From Aliidiomarina minuta (GTDB lineage: Bacteria > Pseudomonadota > Gammaproteobacteria > Enterobacterales > Alteromonadaceae), in the NCBI RefSeq assembly GCF_003987145.1, contig NZ_PIPL01000001.1, positions 1,426,001-1,490,000 on the forward strand: a DNA stretch of 64,000 nt, read 5' to 3'. Position numbers and translations under genes: made by a program. Each line of letters starts with the position of its first letter. Position 1 is the stretch's first letter. The notes under the pieces are model-generated. The model had not been told where the DNA came from. It did no database searches and worked only from the letters and a program-made list of their open reading frames with translations. This document shows positions 7,831 through 17,152 of this stretch, one piece after another.

Positions 7831-8994
7831 TTAAATACCTATTATTTCAGTCATCACACGATTACGCCCAGCCTCTTTGGCCTGATACAACATCGCATCG
7901 CTGCGTTTAAATAAAGAATCAAAATCAGTAGCCGGGCCCGCCACCCCAAAAGTCGCAGCTACCCGCACCCAACTATTCTCGGACGGTACCTGGATGTCTT
8001 CTAATTTAGCATGGATGCGCTGCGCGCAGCTCTCTGCATCAAGCAGGGTAACAGCCGGCAAGATAATAATAAATTCGTCACCACCGCTACGAATGGCTAA
8101 GTCAATATCCCGTATTGAATCCGTAATGGTTTGCGCAACTCGCTGTATAACTTGATCTCCAATATCATGACCATGACTGTCGTTAATAGTTTTAAAGAGA
8201 TCAATATCCATCACGATCATGCACATATGCCTTTTATCCCGCTCGAGTACATTCACATGTTGGCCAAGCTTTTCTTCCAGCACCCGGCGGTTATAAAGCC
8301 CTGTCATAGGGTCAGTTAATGCCTGCTGTTCACGCTGCTCAATCAGATTAAAAATATAGAGGGTGTAAATGCCACCAAACATAGCTACAAAGCCAAGATT
8401 TTGAGCAATAACGAAGGTGAAACCATAAACTATTGGCTCTCTCGCTATCTGATCAATGATCAGCGTTACCAGATACGCCAATGTGGTAGTAATCAGCGAG
8501 GCCAAAAACAGACGATAACGCTTGCCATCTCTCGGCATGTAACGGAAAAAACTGAACACAGCCAAGAATAAAATGGCGCAGATATTCAAATAAAGAATAC
8601 CTCGCATAGGCGCGTAATCGGTCTGTTCTGTCAGCGTTATCCAGGCCGCCAGACCGGTACCGATAATGACGGAGTGGGCCAGAGCCAGTGGACTTTTTAA
8701 AACGAATACGGGTTTGGTATAAAGGCTTCGTACGCCAAAATAAAGACTGTAGCAGGAGAGCAGAATAAGGCTGGAGTTAATCAATCCAGCTACAAAAGCA
8801 CCTGCATTGCTATTTTGCATTACGGTGATAAAAAACATGCCGGTGGCAAGGAAGGCGAGCACATAAAAAGCAATGAAATTTTGCAGTGCAATCCGACTCT
8901 CGAATCTATCAGGTTTAGGAATGCTATATAAGTAAAGTGCGCATATCAGGCTAATGGCCAGGCTTAAGAACGTTGAGAAAAATCCAATATTCAT
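7831..8994 (-). CDS. Membrane-bound diguanylate cyclase (GGDEF)
   Basis: The C-terminal GGDEF domain makes c-di-GMP from two GTP. It has an intact active site SGGDEF (about residues 303-308) and an inhibitory I-site RDID five residues before it. The first about 215 residues form about seven hydrophobic segments, a membrane sensor module not assigned to a named domain here. I prefer ATG 8994 (MNIGFFSTFLSL), with GGA upstream, over an upstream frame extension to 9024. It is monocistronic between the antiporter and guaA. It is one of two c-di-GMP enzymes in the window, the other being the EAL protein at 55414-56148. Confidence 0.93.
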   Translation of the reverse strand: MNIGFFSTFLSLAISLICALYLYSIPKPDRFESRIALQNFIAFYVLAFLATGMFFITVMQNSNAGAFVAGLINSSLILLSCYSLYFGVRSLYTKPVFVLKSPLALAHSVIIGTGLAAWITLTEQTDYAPMRGILYLNICAILFLAVFSFFRYMPRDGKRYRLFLASLITTTLAYLVTLIIDQIAREPIVYGFTFVIAQNLGFVAMFGGIYTLYIFNLIEQREQQALTDPMTGLYNRRVLEEKLGQHVNVLERDKRHMCMIVMDIDLFKTINDSHGHDIGDQVIQRVAQTITDSIRDIDLAIRSGGDEFIIILPAVTLLDAESCAQRIHAKLEDIQVPSENSWVRVAATFGVAGPATDFDSLFKRSDAMLYQAKEAGRNRVMTEIIGI

Positions 8995-9073
8995 CTGCAA
9001 TCCAAATGTAGTGCGGCACACCATTTAGGTATGCCGCGGCTAATCGCTAGTCACTCAACCAATGGAGCAGAGA

Positions 9074-10651
9074 CTATTCCCATTCAATAGTTGCCGGCGG
9101 TTTACCAGAAATATCATAAACAACGCGGGAGATGCCACTGATTTCATTGATAATGCGGTTAGACACCCGTTCCAGTAATTCATACGGCAGGTGGGCCCAG
9201 CGCGCTGTCATGAAGTCTATGGTTTCTACAGCCCGAACGGCAATCACCCAGTCGTATTTACGGGCATCGCCCATAACACCCACCGAGCGCACCGGCAGGA
9301 ACACAGCAAAGGCCTGACTGACTTTGTCGTACCAACCTGAGTTACGTAGCTCTTCAATGAAAATCGCATCGGCACGGCGCAGCAGGTCGCAATATTCTTT
9401 TTTCACCTCCGCCAGCACACGTACGCCCAAACCAGGACCAGGGAACGGATGGCGGTACAACATGTCGTACGGCAAACCCAGTTCGAGACCGATTTTGCGC
9501 ACTTCGTCTTTGAATAACTCACGTAACGGCTCAACCAGTGACATTTTCATGTCCGCAGGCAAACCGCCCACATTATGGTGCGACTTGATCACGTGAGCTT
9601 TGCCGGTTTTAGAACCTGCTGATTCAATGACATCCGGATAAATGGTGCCCTGGGCTAACCAGCTGACATCTTTAATCTGGCTGGCCTGCTCGTCAAATAC
9701 TTCAATAAACACCCGGCCAATGGCTTTACGTTTCAACTCCGGGTCGGTAACGTCGGCGAGTTGGTCAAGGAAGCGGTCTTCGGCATCGACACGAATAATA
9801 TTGAGGCCAAAATGGTCGCCAAACATTTCTATGACCTGATCGCCTTCGTTCAAACGCAACAGGCCGTTATCTACAAATACACAGGTCAACTGAGTGCCAA
9901 TGGCTTTGTGCAGCAACATCGCAGTGACCGAAGAATCAACACCACCGGATAAGCCCAGAATGACTTTGTCTTTGCCGACCTGTTCACGAATCCGTTCAAT
10001 CGCATCATCAATAATAGTCGCTGGCGTCCATAGTTTTTCACAACCACAGATGTCATAGACAAAATGCTCTAGCATGCGCAGCCCCTGACGGGTATGGGTC
10101 ACTTCCGGGTGGAACTGGATACCGTAAAAATGACGTTCAGTGTCGGCCATAGCCGCATGCGGGCAGGTTTTAGTGCGCGCGACTGTGGCAAAACCGGCCG
10201 GAATTTCAATTACCTTATCACCATGACTCATCCACACATCAAGCAGCGGCTTGCCGTCTTCACTGACCGCATCTTCGATGTTTTTGAACAGCTCACTTTC
10301 TCTGACACGCTCAACCTGCGCATAACCAAACTCACGTTCGTCGGAACCTAATACTTTGCCACCGAGCTGAGCCGCCATAGTCTGCATGCCATAACAGACA
10401 CCAAGCACAGGCACACCCGCTTCAAACACGTAATCTGGAGCTCGGGGTGAACCGGGTTCAGGTACGCTCTCCGGACCGCCGGAAAGTATAATGCCCTGCG
10501 GATTAAAAGCTTTAATATCTTCAGCATCGACGTCCCAGGCCCAGAGTTCACAATACACGCCAATTTCACGAATGCGACGCGCGATAAGCTGCGTGTACTG
10601 TGAACCAAAATCGAGGATAAGAATGCGGTGTTGATGAATATCAGTGGTCAT
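9074..10651 (-). CDS. guaA: GMP synthase (glutamine-hydrolysing)
   Basis: GuaA converts XMP, glutamine and ATP to GMP. The 525-residue protein matches the usual length. The N-terminal class I amidotransferase domain has the nucleophile Cys86 in VLGVCYGMQ and a His-x-Glu pair in FHPEV. The ATP-pyrophosphatase domain has the P-loop LSGGVDSSV near residue 235. The C-terminal dimerisation domain ends PPATIEWE as in the family. It follows guaB on the same strand, 118 bp apart, with a REP pair in the gap, so guaB-guaA is probably one operon. Confidence 0.98.
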   Translation of the reverse strand: MTTDIHQHRILILDFGSQYTQLIARRIREIGVYCELWAWDVDAEDIKAFNPQGIILSGGPESVPEPGSPRAPDYVFEAGVPVLGVCYGMQTMAAQLGGKVLGSDEREFGYAQVERVRESELFKNIEDAVSEDGKPLLDVWMSHGDKVIEIPAGFATVARTKTCPHAAMADTERHFYGIQFHPEVTHTRQGLRMLEHFVYDICGCEKLWTPATIIDDAIERIREQVGKDKVILGLSGGVDSSVTAMLLHKAIGTQLTCVFVDNGLLRLNEGDQVIEMFGDHFGLNIIRVDAEDRFLDQLADVTDPELKRKAIGRVFIEVFDEQASQIKDVSWLAQGTIYPDVIESAGSKTGKAHVIKSHHNVGGLPADMKMSLVEPLRELFKDEVRKIGLELGLPYDMLYRHPFPGPGLGVRVLAEVKKEYCDLLRRADAIFIEELRNSGWYDKVSQAFAVFLPVRSVGVMGDARKYDWVIAVRAVETIDFMTARWAHLPYELLERVSNRIINEISGISRVVYDISGKPPATIEWE

Positions 10652-10677
10652 GTGTTCTCTCGTTTTAATTTCATTTC

Positions 10678-10733
10678 GGGCAGGCGCGGCCTGCCATCAG
10701 ATGTAGCGTGGCGGCAGGCAAAGCCTGCCCTAC
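10678..10733. repeat. REP pair (BIME) between guaB and guaA
   Basis: A palindrome GGGCAGGC-GCG-GCCTGCC (10678-10695) and an opposing REP (10713-10733, read on the minus strand as GTAG plus GGCAGGC-TTT-GCCTGCC) lie head to head. They belong to the same family as the array at 39462-40226. In the guaB-guaA message they could form stable hairpins and affect decay or the relative yield of the two genes. Confidence 0.8.
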
Positions 10734-10769
10734 GATTTTCAGATATCGCGCAGAAGCGAGCGTGCGATT

Positions 10770-12236
10770 TTAACCTAAACGATAGTTCGGTGCTTCTTTG
10801 GTAATTTGCACATCATGCACATGGGATTCACCCATACCTGCCGAAGTCACCCGAACAAACTGCGGTTTAGTACGTAACGTCTGTATATCAGCGGAACCGG
10901 TAAGCCCCATTGCCGAGCGTAAACCGCCCATTTGCTGATGGATAATAGTGGCCATAGGGCCTTTATAAGCAACCCGACCTTCAATGCCCTCAGGAACCAG
11001 TTTTTCCGCCTGATTGCTGCTCTGGAAATAGCGGTCTGACGAGCCATGGCTCTGATTCATAGCGCCCAGGCTCCCCATACCACGGTAGGACTTGTAATAA
11101 CGTCCCTGGTAGAGTTCGACTTCACCTGGCGATTCTTCGGTCCCAGCCAGCATGCTGCCTACCATCACACAACTAGCGCCGGCAGCTATAGCTTTGGCGA
11201 TATCACCAGAGAAACGTATGCCACCATCGGCAATAACTGGAATATCACGGTCCTGCAGAGCTTCAACGGCATCCGCAATAGCCGTGATTTGCGGAACACC
11301 GCAGCCGGTCACAATACGGGTGGTACAAATAGAACCCGGACCAATACCGACTTTAACACCATCCACACCGGCGTCTGCCAGCGCGATAGCGCCATCTTTA
11401 GTGGCCACATTGCCAGCAATAATCTGGATATCAGGGAAGTTCTTGCGTACCCAGCGAACCCGTTCGAGAACACCTTCCGAATGGCCATGGGAAGTATCGA
11501 TTAAAATAATGTCAACGCCGACATCCACCAAAGCGGCAACCCGTTCTTCGGTACCAGCACCCACACCAACGGCGGCGCCGACACGCAGACGGCCCTGCTC
11601 GTCTTTACAGGCGATAGGTTTATTCGCTGCTTTTTCAAAATCTTTCAGCGTAATCATGCCCAGCAGGCTATGGTCGTCGTTCACCACCAGAATTTTTTCA
11701 ATGCGATGCTGATGCATTAAGGCCAGGATTTGTTCACTTTTGGCATTACTTTTAACAGTGACGAGGCGCTCTTCAGGGGTCATCACATCAGACACATTCT
11801 TGTGATTATCATCTTCAAAACGAGTATCGCGGCCGGTTACAATACCCACAAGGCGGTTGCCTTTGACCACAGGAAATCCCTGAAAACCATGTTCGGCAGC
11901 CAGTGCTTTAACCTGCTGAATGGTCATATCGGGAGTTACGGTCACGGGGTCAGAAACAATGCCGCTTTCGTATTTTTTCACTTTGCGCACATGAGCAGCC
12001 TGTTCGCTGATACTCATATTTTTATGAATGAAACCAATACCGCCTTCCTGCGCCAGAGCAATGGCAAGGTTGGCTTCGGTCACAGTATCCATGGCAGAGG
12101 ACACCATAGGGATGTTGAGCTCAATGCTGCGCGTTAAGCGTGTTCTTAAGTCAGCAGTATGAGGAAGTACAGTCGAGTGACCAGGGACGAGTAAAACGTC
12201 GTCAAAAGTCAGGGCTTCTTGAGCAATTCTTAGCAT
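10770..12236 (-). CDS. guaB: Inosine-5'-monophosphate dehydrogenase
   Basis: GuaB oxidises IMP to XMP with NAD+, the first committed step to GMP. The 488-residue protein is a TIM barrel interrupted by two CBS domains (about residues 93-205). The catalytic loop GPGSICTTR holds Cys304, and YRGMGSLGAM and the flap region follow. Length and start agree with the E. coli enzyme. It is first in the guaBA unit and divergent from xseA, with a promoter candidate at 12287-12315. Confidence 0.98.
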   Translation of the reverse strand: MLRIAQEALTFDDVLLVPGHSTVLPHTADLRTRLTRSIELNIPMVSSAMDTVTEANLAIALAQEGGIGFIHKNMSISEQAAHVRKVKKYESGIVSDPVTVTPDMTIQQVKALAAEHGFQGFPVVKGNRLVGIVTGRDTRFEDDNHKNVSDVMTPEERLVTVKSNAKSEQILALMHQHRIEKILVVNDDHSLLGMITLKDFEKAANKPIACKDEQGRLRVGAAVGVGAGTEERVAALVDVGVDIILIDTSHGHSEGVLERVRWVRKNFPDIQIIAGNVATKDGAIALADAGVDGVKVGIGPGSICTTRIVTGCGVPQITAIADAVEALQDRDIPVIADGGIRFSGDIAKAIAAGASCVMVGSMLAGTEESPGEVELYQGRYYKSYRGMGSLGAMNQSHGSSDRYFQSSNQAEKLVPEGIEGRVAYKGPMATIIHQQMGGLRSAMGLTGSADIQTLRTKPQFVRVTSAGMGESHVHDVQITKEAPNYRLG

Positions 12237-12286
12237 AGCAACATCTCTCTAATGACAGGAAGGAGCGGGATCAATGTTGCGGCGGT

Positions 12287-12315
12287 ATTTTACTCATCTC
12301 GCCGCCTCCAGTAAA
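12287..12315 (-). promoter_or_regulatory. Probable guaB promoter
   Basis: On the minus strand TTTACT (12310-12315) and TAAAAT (12287-12292) are separated by exactly 17 bp, 50-80 bp upstream of the guaB ATG. This fits a sigma-70 promoter. No convincing PurR or DnaA site was recognised beside it. Confidence 0.5.
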
Positions 12316-12351
12316 CTAGTTTTTTATTTTTATCAGCAGGCAGGCTTATTT

Positions 12352-13719
12352 GTGTTTAATTCAACACCCCCGGATTCCGGCAGCCAGACCATATACAGCG
12401 TATCTAAACTCAACGTAGCGGTGCGTAGATTGCTGGAAGGTCACTTTGGCCAAATCTGGTTAGTGGGCGAAGTTTCCAATTTTTCTGCACCGGCTTCCGG
12501 TCACTGGTACTTTACGCTGAAAGATGAACGCGCTCAGGTGCGCTGCGCCATGTTCAAAAACGCCAATCGTAACGTACAAATTCCAGTAGCGTCCGGTAAA
12601 CAGGTACTGGTACGCGCTAAACCTGCTCTTTACGAACCCCGTGGTGATTACCAGTTAATTGTTGAACATCTGGAAGATGCCGGCGTTGGATTACTGCAGC
12701 AGCAGTTTGAAGCCTTAAAAACGAAACTGGCGGCAGAAGGTTTATTTGCCAGTGAACATAAACGGGCGCTGCCAGAGCAGATTCGCAAGGTAGGCATTAT
12801 CACCTCTCCCACTGGCGCCGCCTTGCATGATGTATTGTCCGTACTGGCACGCCGCGACCCTTCTGTTGAAGTTATTGTCTACCCCACCCAGGTACAGGGC
12901 GAGAATGCCCCTGGGCAGCTGCTGATGGCACTCAACGATGCCAACCGGCGTAATGAGGTGGATGTACTACTACTGACCCGTGGCGGTGGCTCTCTGGAAG
13001 ATCTATGGTGCTTTAACGACGAAACCCTGGCCCGTGCTGTATTTACCAGCCGCCTACCCGTAGTCGCAGCGGTTGGCCATGAGGTGGATTTCTCCATCGC
13101 AGACTTTGTCGCTGACTTACGGGCCGCCACTCCATCGGCTGCAGCTGAACTGGTCAGTCGTGATCGCAGTCACCTGCGCCAGCAACAACAGCAAATGGCG
13201 CAACGTCTGTGGCGCGCATGGCGCAGTTATCTGCAACAGCTGCAACAGCAACAAAGTTATTTGCAACAACGCTTACAACCACTGCATCCACAACAACAGT
13301 TGCAGCAGCAACAACAACGCCTGGATGATAACCGGCTGCGCCTGCAACAGAGCTGGCAACGGGCATTGACGCTTAAGCAGCAGCACCAGCAAAATCTGCA
13401 GCAACGCCTGTGGCAAAAACAGCCAGGCAAAGACGTGCAGCGACTGGATGAGAAGTTACAGGGCCTGATACAGCGCCAGCAACGTGCTATGACCCAGTTA
13501 CTGCAGCAAAAACAACAACAGGCGGCCCGTCATGCGCATGCACTGCAACTCGTCAGTCCCTTAGAAACTCTGAGTCGGGGATACAGCATCAGCTTTACCG
13601 AATCAGGCGAGGTGATCAAAAGCGCCGGGCAAGTAAAACCCGGCGCTACTATCCGTAACAAACTGGCGGATGGCGAACTGCTAAGTCAGGTGATCAGCAG
13701 CTCGTCAGAGAAAAATTAA
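12352..13719 (+). CDS. xseA: Exodeoxyribonuclease VII large subunit
   Basis: XseA with XseB degrades single-stranded DNA from either end. The frame is open from 12274, but GTG 12352 gives 455 residues against 456 in E. coli. It places TIYSVSKLNVAVRRLLEG, the N-terminal OB-fold signature, at the expected position, so I chose it. The catalytic core (GIITSPTGAALHDVL, LLTRGGGSLEDLW, VGHEVDFSIADFVAD) is intact. Residues about 275-420 form a coiled-coil region extraordinarily rich in glutamine. The stop shares TTAA with the convergent mscS gene. Confidence 0.95.
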   Translation: MFNSTPPDSGSQTIYSVSKLNVAVRRLLEGHFGQIWLVGEVSNFSAPASGHWYFTLKDERAQVRCAMFKNANRNVQIPVASGKQVLVRAKPALYEPRGDYQLIVEHLEDAGVGLLQQQFEALKTKLAAEGLFASEHKRALPEQIRKVGIITSPTGAALHDVLSVLARRDPSVEVIVYPTQVQGENAPGQLLMALNDANRRNEVDVLLLTRGGGSLEDLWCFNDETLARAVFTSRLPVVAAVGHEVDFSIADFVADLRAATPSAAAELVSRDRSHLRQQQQQMAQRLWRAWRSYLQQLQQQQSYLQQRLQPLHPQQQLQQQQQRLDDNRLRLQQSWQRALTLKQQHQQNLQQRLWQKQPGKDVQRLDEKLQGLIQRQQRAMTQLLQQKQQQAARHAHALQLVSPLETLSRGYSISFTESGEVIKSAGQVKPGATIRNKLADGELLSQVISSSSEKN

Positions 13720-14618
13720 TGCTGCTCGTTATCTGTCGCAGTATTTTTTGCCGCATTTTTGTCACTCAGAACTGACTGAATACGTATTGGCCCTTCATCG
13801 CTGCCCGCCTGATGCAAATGCACGTCCATCTGCGGAAAGGGAATGCCAATACCGTTTTCATCCAGGCGGATTTTGATTTTTTCCATCATATCCCAATACA
13901 CCGGCCAGTAATCAGCGCTATCCACCCAGGGCCGCACAATCAGGTTAACCGAAGAATCGCCCAGCTCAGTCACCGCCACTCTTGGTTCGGGATCCGGCAA
14001 TACACGCTCATCTTCGTTAATAACCTGCATCAGTACTTCTTTGGTTTTCTTCAGGTCCGCGGCATAAGACACCCCAATAACCATATCAACCCGCCGGGTT
14101 GGCTGCCGGGAGTAATTAGTGATGGGGCTATTGGTAATTTGCGAATTCGGCACTGTCACTACCTTATTATCCGGTGTTTTCAATACCGTGTTAAAAAGCT
14201 CAATACTCAGTACTGTGCCCGCAATATTGCCCGCTTCTACATAGTCACCGGAATAAAAAGGCCGGTAAATCATAATCAACACACCAGACGCAAAGTTAGA
14301 TAGTGAACCTTGTAAAGCCAGGCCTACGGCTAAACCCGCCGCACCCAGAATGGCGATAAAAGAGGTGGTCTGAATGCCAACGTGAGACAACGCCATCAAC
14401 AAGGCAGCTACTACGATAATGGTACGCAGTATACCGACCAGGAAGGATACTACGGCATTGTCTATCTGGCTCTTATCCAGACGCCGTATCATGGTGCGGC
14501 CAATGGCCTTTGAAATCACAAAACCACCAACAATGATCATCAGGGCAATAAGCAGGCGGCCCACATAATAAAAAATACCGGCCTGATTTTCCTGAAACCA
14601 GAGAATCACATCATTCAT
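13716..14618 (-). CDS. mscS: Small-conductance mechanosensitive channel
   Basis: MscS opens under membrane tension and releases solutes on hypo-osmotic shock. The 300-residue protein (E. coli 286) has three N-terminal membrane helices. The pore helix TM3 is conserved as GLAVGLALQGSLSNFASGVL, followed by the cytoplasmic beta domain (VPNSQITNSPITNYSRQP) and the alpha-beta domain ending in PFPQMDVHLHQ. A short extra C-terminal tail is polar. It is convergent with xseA (4-bp overlap) and lies 73 bp downstream of the gsp operon on the same strand. Confidence 0.95.
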   Translation of the reverse strand: MNDVILWFQENQAGIFYYVGRLLIALMIIVGGFVISKAIGRTMIRRLDKSQIDNAVVSFLVGILRTIIVVAALLMALSHVGIQTTSFIAILGAAGLAVGLALQGSLSNFASGVLIMIYRPFYSGDYVEAGNIAGTVLSIELFNTVLKTPDNKVVTVPNSQITNSPITNYSRQPTRRVDMVIGVSYAADLKKTKEVLMQVINEDERVLPDPEPRVAVTELGDSSVNLIVRPWVDSADYWPVYWDMMEKIKIRLDENGIGIPFPQMDVHLHQAGSDEGPIRIQSVLSDKNAAKNTATDNEQH

Positions 14619-14691
14619 GAAAAATCCTTATAAAATCTGAGTATGAATATCAGCTTACCCGAAGACGAAAGCCATGCAAGTCAGGACATGA

Positions 14692-15432
14692 TTAGAAGGT
14701 AAAGTTTAAACGTTGAGTCTGACGTGCTTCAGGCGGTAAAACGTCCATCAGGTTACGAATGGCTCTGGGTGCTTCCGGCGGAGGATTAATACTGAATTCA
14801 GCGCGTGCACCCTGCGCCCAGATTTCCGCATCTGCGGTTAAACCCAGTCGGTTAGCATCGTCTAACAGCGCTATAATACGCCCATTTTCACAGTTCAGAT
14901 CAGCATTGAAGTCACCCAGTTCTTCCCAGTTACGTCCTATTTGCAGGGCGGCATTGTTAACCTGTACCTGACCATTGAGTTCACTGCACAGCGGCTGCCC
15001 CCATTGATAGTGAGTGAGGTTCAGGGAGAACTCCCCCTGCAGCGCAAAGGGGCTGGGCACCGGGCTCAAAGTCGCCAAATCAGCCACTCGCCCATGCAGA
15101 TTAAGGGCTTCAACTGCAAGCGTGGAAGAACTCATACGCAGCTCTCCCTGACCGGTTATTATATTGTCCGGGTGATCACCAATGTGAAGTGACACCTGAG
15201 CGCGCCCCACCACCAGTGCGAGCGGACTCAAACGCCAGTCTATCTCGCGCAGGGTGATATCCTGCACACGTAAGGTACCGATTTGTCCTGACCATATACT
15301 GCCCGACACAGCGCCCCATTCGACTTCAGCTGGCGGCTGTACAAACTGCAGCACAAAACGTGCGGGTAACAATACCACCAGAGCCACCAGATAGATAAAT
15401 ACCAGTAACCCAATAATGCCCCATTTATTCAC
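14692..15432 (-). CDS. gspN: Type II secretion system protein N
   Basis: This is the last gene of the gsp operon. The 246-residue product has one N-terminal membrane anchor (about residues 7-29) and a periplasmic domain with WGAVSGSIWSGQI, typical of GspN. GspN is an accessory inner-membrane component found in a subset of type II systems and often dispensable. The ATG overlaps the end of gspM by one base, so translation is coupled. Confidence 0.92.
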   Translation of the reverse strand: MNKWGIIGLLVFIYLVALVVLLPARFVLQFVQPPAEVEWGAVSGSIWSGQIGTLRVQDITLREIDWRLSPLALVVGRAQVSLHIGDHPDNIITGQGELRMSSSTLAVEALNLHGRVADLATLSPVPSPFALQGEFSLNLTHYQWGQPLCSELNGQVQVNNAALQIGRNWEELGDFNADLNCENGRIIALLDDANRLGLTADAEIWAQGARAEFSINPPPEAPRAIRNLMDVLPPEARQTQRLNFTF

Positions 15433-15941
15433 TAACCAGCCCTCACTTGCAAACGGCGTACACGCACCACGCCCGCTTCATCGGTTTCCGCCAAATCCAT
15501 CACATCGATCTGCACCTGCCGCTCAGCAAGAGCGGCAAGAAACTCCAGAAAATCATCAAAGTCAGCCTCATTAAAAACTATCAGCAGCGCTTCACCCTGA
15601 GGCTGTATACGCGATATCTCCAGCTCCAGTTCGGAACTGACCTGGTTGATGTACTGAGTTAACTGATTGCTGCTCAGCGCATTAACCTGGGGCGTATCCT
15701 GTTCCCGTAACTGCTTCACCCGCTGTGTATTTTCGCTGACCCAGCGCAATGTTTCCTGTTGTACCGCCACACTGCGTTCAGTCTGTTCAATGCCTTGCTG
15801 TAACGGTTGCCACACCACAAACCAGAAGAAAGCGATAATCAGTACCAGGCTCAGTCCTGCCAGCAGTCGCTGTTCGCGAGTCTCGCGTTGATTCCACCAA
15901 TGCAAGGCGCGGGTTCTGTAGGCCTGTATATGCTTTTTCAT
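15432..15941 (-). CDS. gspM: Type II secretion system protein M
   Basis: GspM is a bitopic inner-membrane protein that partners GspL in the assembly platform. The 169-residue product has a short cytoplasmic start, one membrane helix (about residues 28-46, LAGLSLVLIIAFFWFVVWQP) and a periplasmic coiled coil followed by a ferredoxin-like domain. It overlaps gspL by 4 bases. Length and hydropathy match the family. Confidence 0.94.
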   Translation of the reverse strand: MKKHIQAYRTRALHWWNQRETREQRLLAGLSLVLIIAFFWFVVWQPLQQGIEQTERSVAVQQETLRWVSENTQRVKQLREQDTPQVNALSSNQLTQYINQVSSELELEISRIQPQGEALLIVFNEADFDDFLEFLAALAERQVQIDVMDLAETDEAGVVRVRRLQVRAG

Positions 15942-17152
15942 GAGCCACTCCGTATAATTAGCGTTCCTGCTATCTGCCCGCTGCGACTGGTCAATTGCCC
16001 CTGTTCGATATCCAATTGCTGTTCCCGGGCCAGTTCCTGAAAACGCTCAAAAGCGAGAAAATTCTCGGCATTTGCCTGCACTCTGAGTTCATTGCGGTTG
16101 CGGTCAAACTGTAACAGCGTAACTTCCAGTTCGCTGGCATCAAAAGCCGGAGCCAATTGCTGCAATAGCCGCAACACATCACTACGACCACCGCCACCCT
16201 GCAGTTGCTCCAGATGCCGGGTAAGCTGAGCCCGCACATTCACTATCCGGGTCTCATCCGGAAATGCATCGCGATAAGTCTGCTCAATAGCAGCGGTCAA
16301 CTGGCTGTGCTGTTGCTGTAATTGCAACCGGTAAAGCCCCTTTTCAGCAAAAACCAAAGTAAGTAACACTGCGGCCGCAATAGCTGGCCAGCGCCAGATT
16401 GACCACTGGTTGTTTTTTTTCTGACGCCCTTTAAAGTCGCCTTGCATGAGGTCAATACAACCGGCTGCGGGTATATTCAAAGCCAGTGATAAAGGGTTGG
16501 TTTCCTCAGCTGACACCAGTTCAGACGGAGCGTGCGGCCATTCTACCTCGCCCCAGCAGCGTATACGCTGCGGTGGTTCCAGTTCATCACTAAAAAGCCC
16601 AGCCAGCTCGGCAAAAAGACCGGCTTCGATAGCAAAACCACGCCATTTTTCATGTCGCACGATAATATCATCGTCAATGCGCACCGCACTCCATTCGTCT
16701 TGAGTCATCGGTAGCATATAAAGATCGGGAATAATTTCCTGGTATTCAAGACCGGCTTCATGCAGCCAGCTCTGCCACTCTGCAATTTGTTTTTTAGCCA
16801 CTACCGCTACCGGTAAAGGGGCATCTTTTTGGGCAGGAATACGCCAGCAAAAATGTAATTCAGCAATATCCTGCGCCAGCTCTTCTTCCAGTGCGTAAGG
16901 TACTACCTGCGCCAGATGTCGGCGCGAACCAGGGGGGAGCTGTAAAGTATGAAAAGCAATTTCAGTACTGGCGCAAAGTACCAATAGGCGGGCTCCCTGA
17001 CTGACACTTCTTAGTTGCCCAAGCTCCGCTGCCGATTCCAGGGTACCGCTTTGTAGCTCAGCGTTGTTGTGGTGGTCCCATAACAACCAGGGCACATTGC
17101 GCTGATATTGTCCGGCTAAGCGTATTATTAAAGTTTTAGTCATTCCAGTCAT
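15938..17152 (-). CDS. gspL: Type II secretion system protein L
   Basis: GspL recruits the ATPase GspE to the inner membrane. The 404-residue product has an actin-like cytoplasmic domain (about residues 1-245), one membrane helix near residues 255-272 (WPAIAAAVLLTLVFA) and a periplasmic ferredoxin-like domain at the C terminus. The start is uncertain by three codons (ATG 17152 or 17143). Either overlaps the gspK end, so coupling is expected. Confidence 0.94.
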   Translation of the reverse strand: MTGMTKTLIIRLAGQYQRNVPWLLWDHHNNAELQSGTLESAAELGQLRSVSQGARLLVLCASTEIAFHTLQLPPGSRRHLAQVVPYALEEELAQDIAELHFCWRIPAQKDAPLPVAVVAKKQIAEWQSWLHEAGLEYQEIIPDLYMLPMTQDEWSAVRIDDDIIVRHEKWRGFAIEAGLFAELAGLFSDELEPPQRIRCWGEVEWPHAPSELVSAEETNPLSLALNIPAAGCIDLMQGDFKGRQKKNNQWSIWRWPAIAAAVLLTLVFAEKGLYRLQLQQQHSQLTAAIEQTYRDAFPDETRIVNVRAQLTRHLEQLQGGGGRSDVLRLLQQLAPAFDASELEVTLLQFDRNRNELRVQANAENFLAFERFQELAREQQLDIEQGQLTSRSGQIAGTLIIRSGS

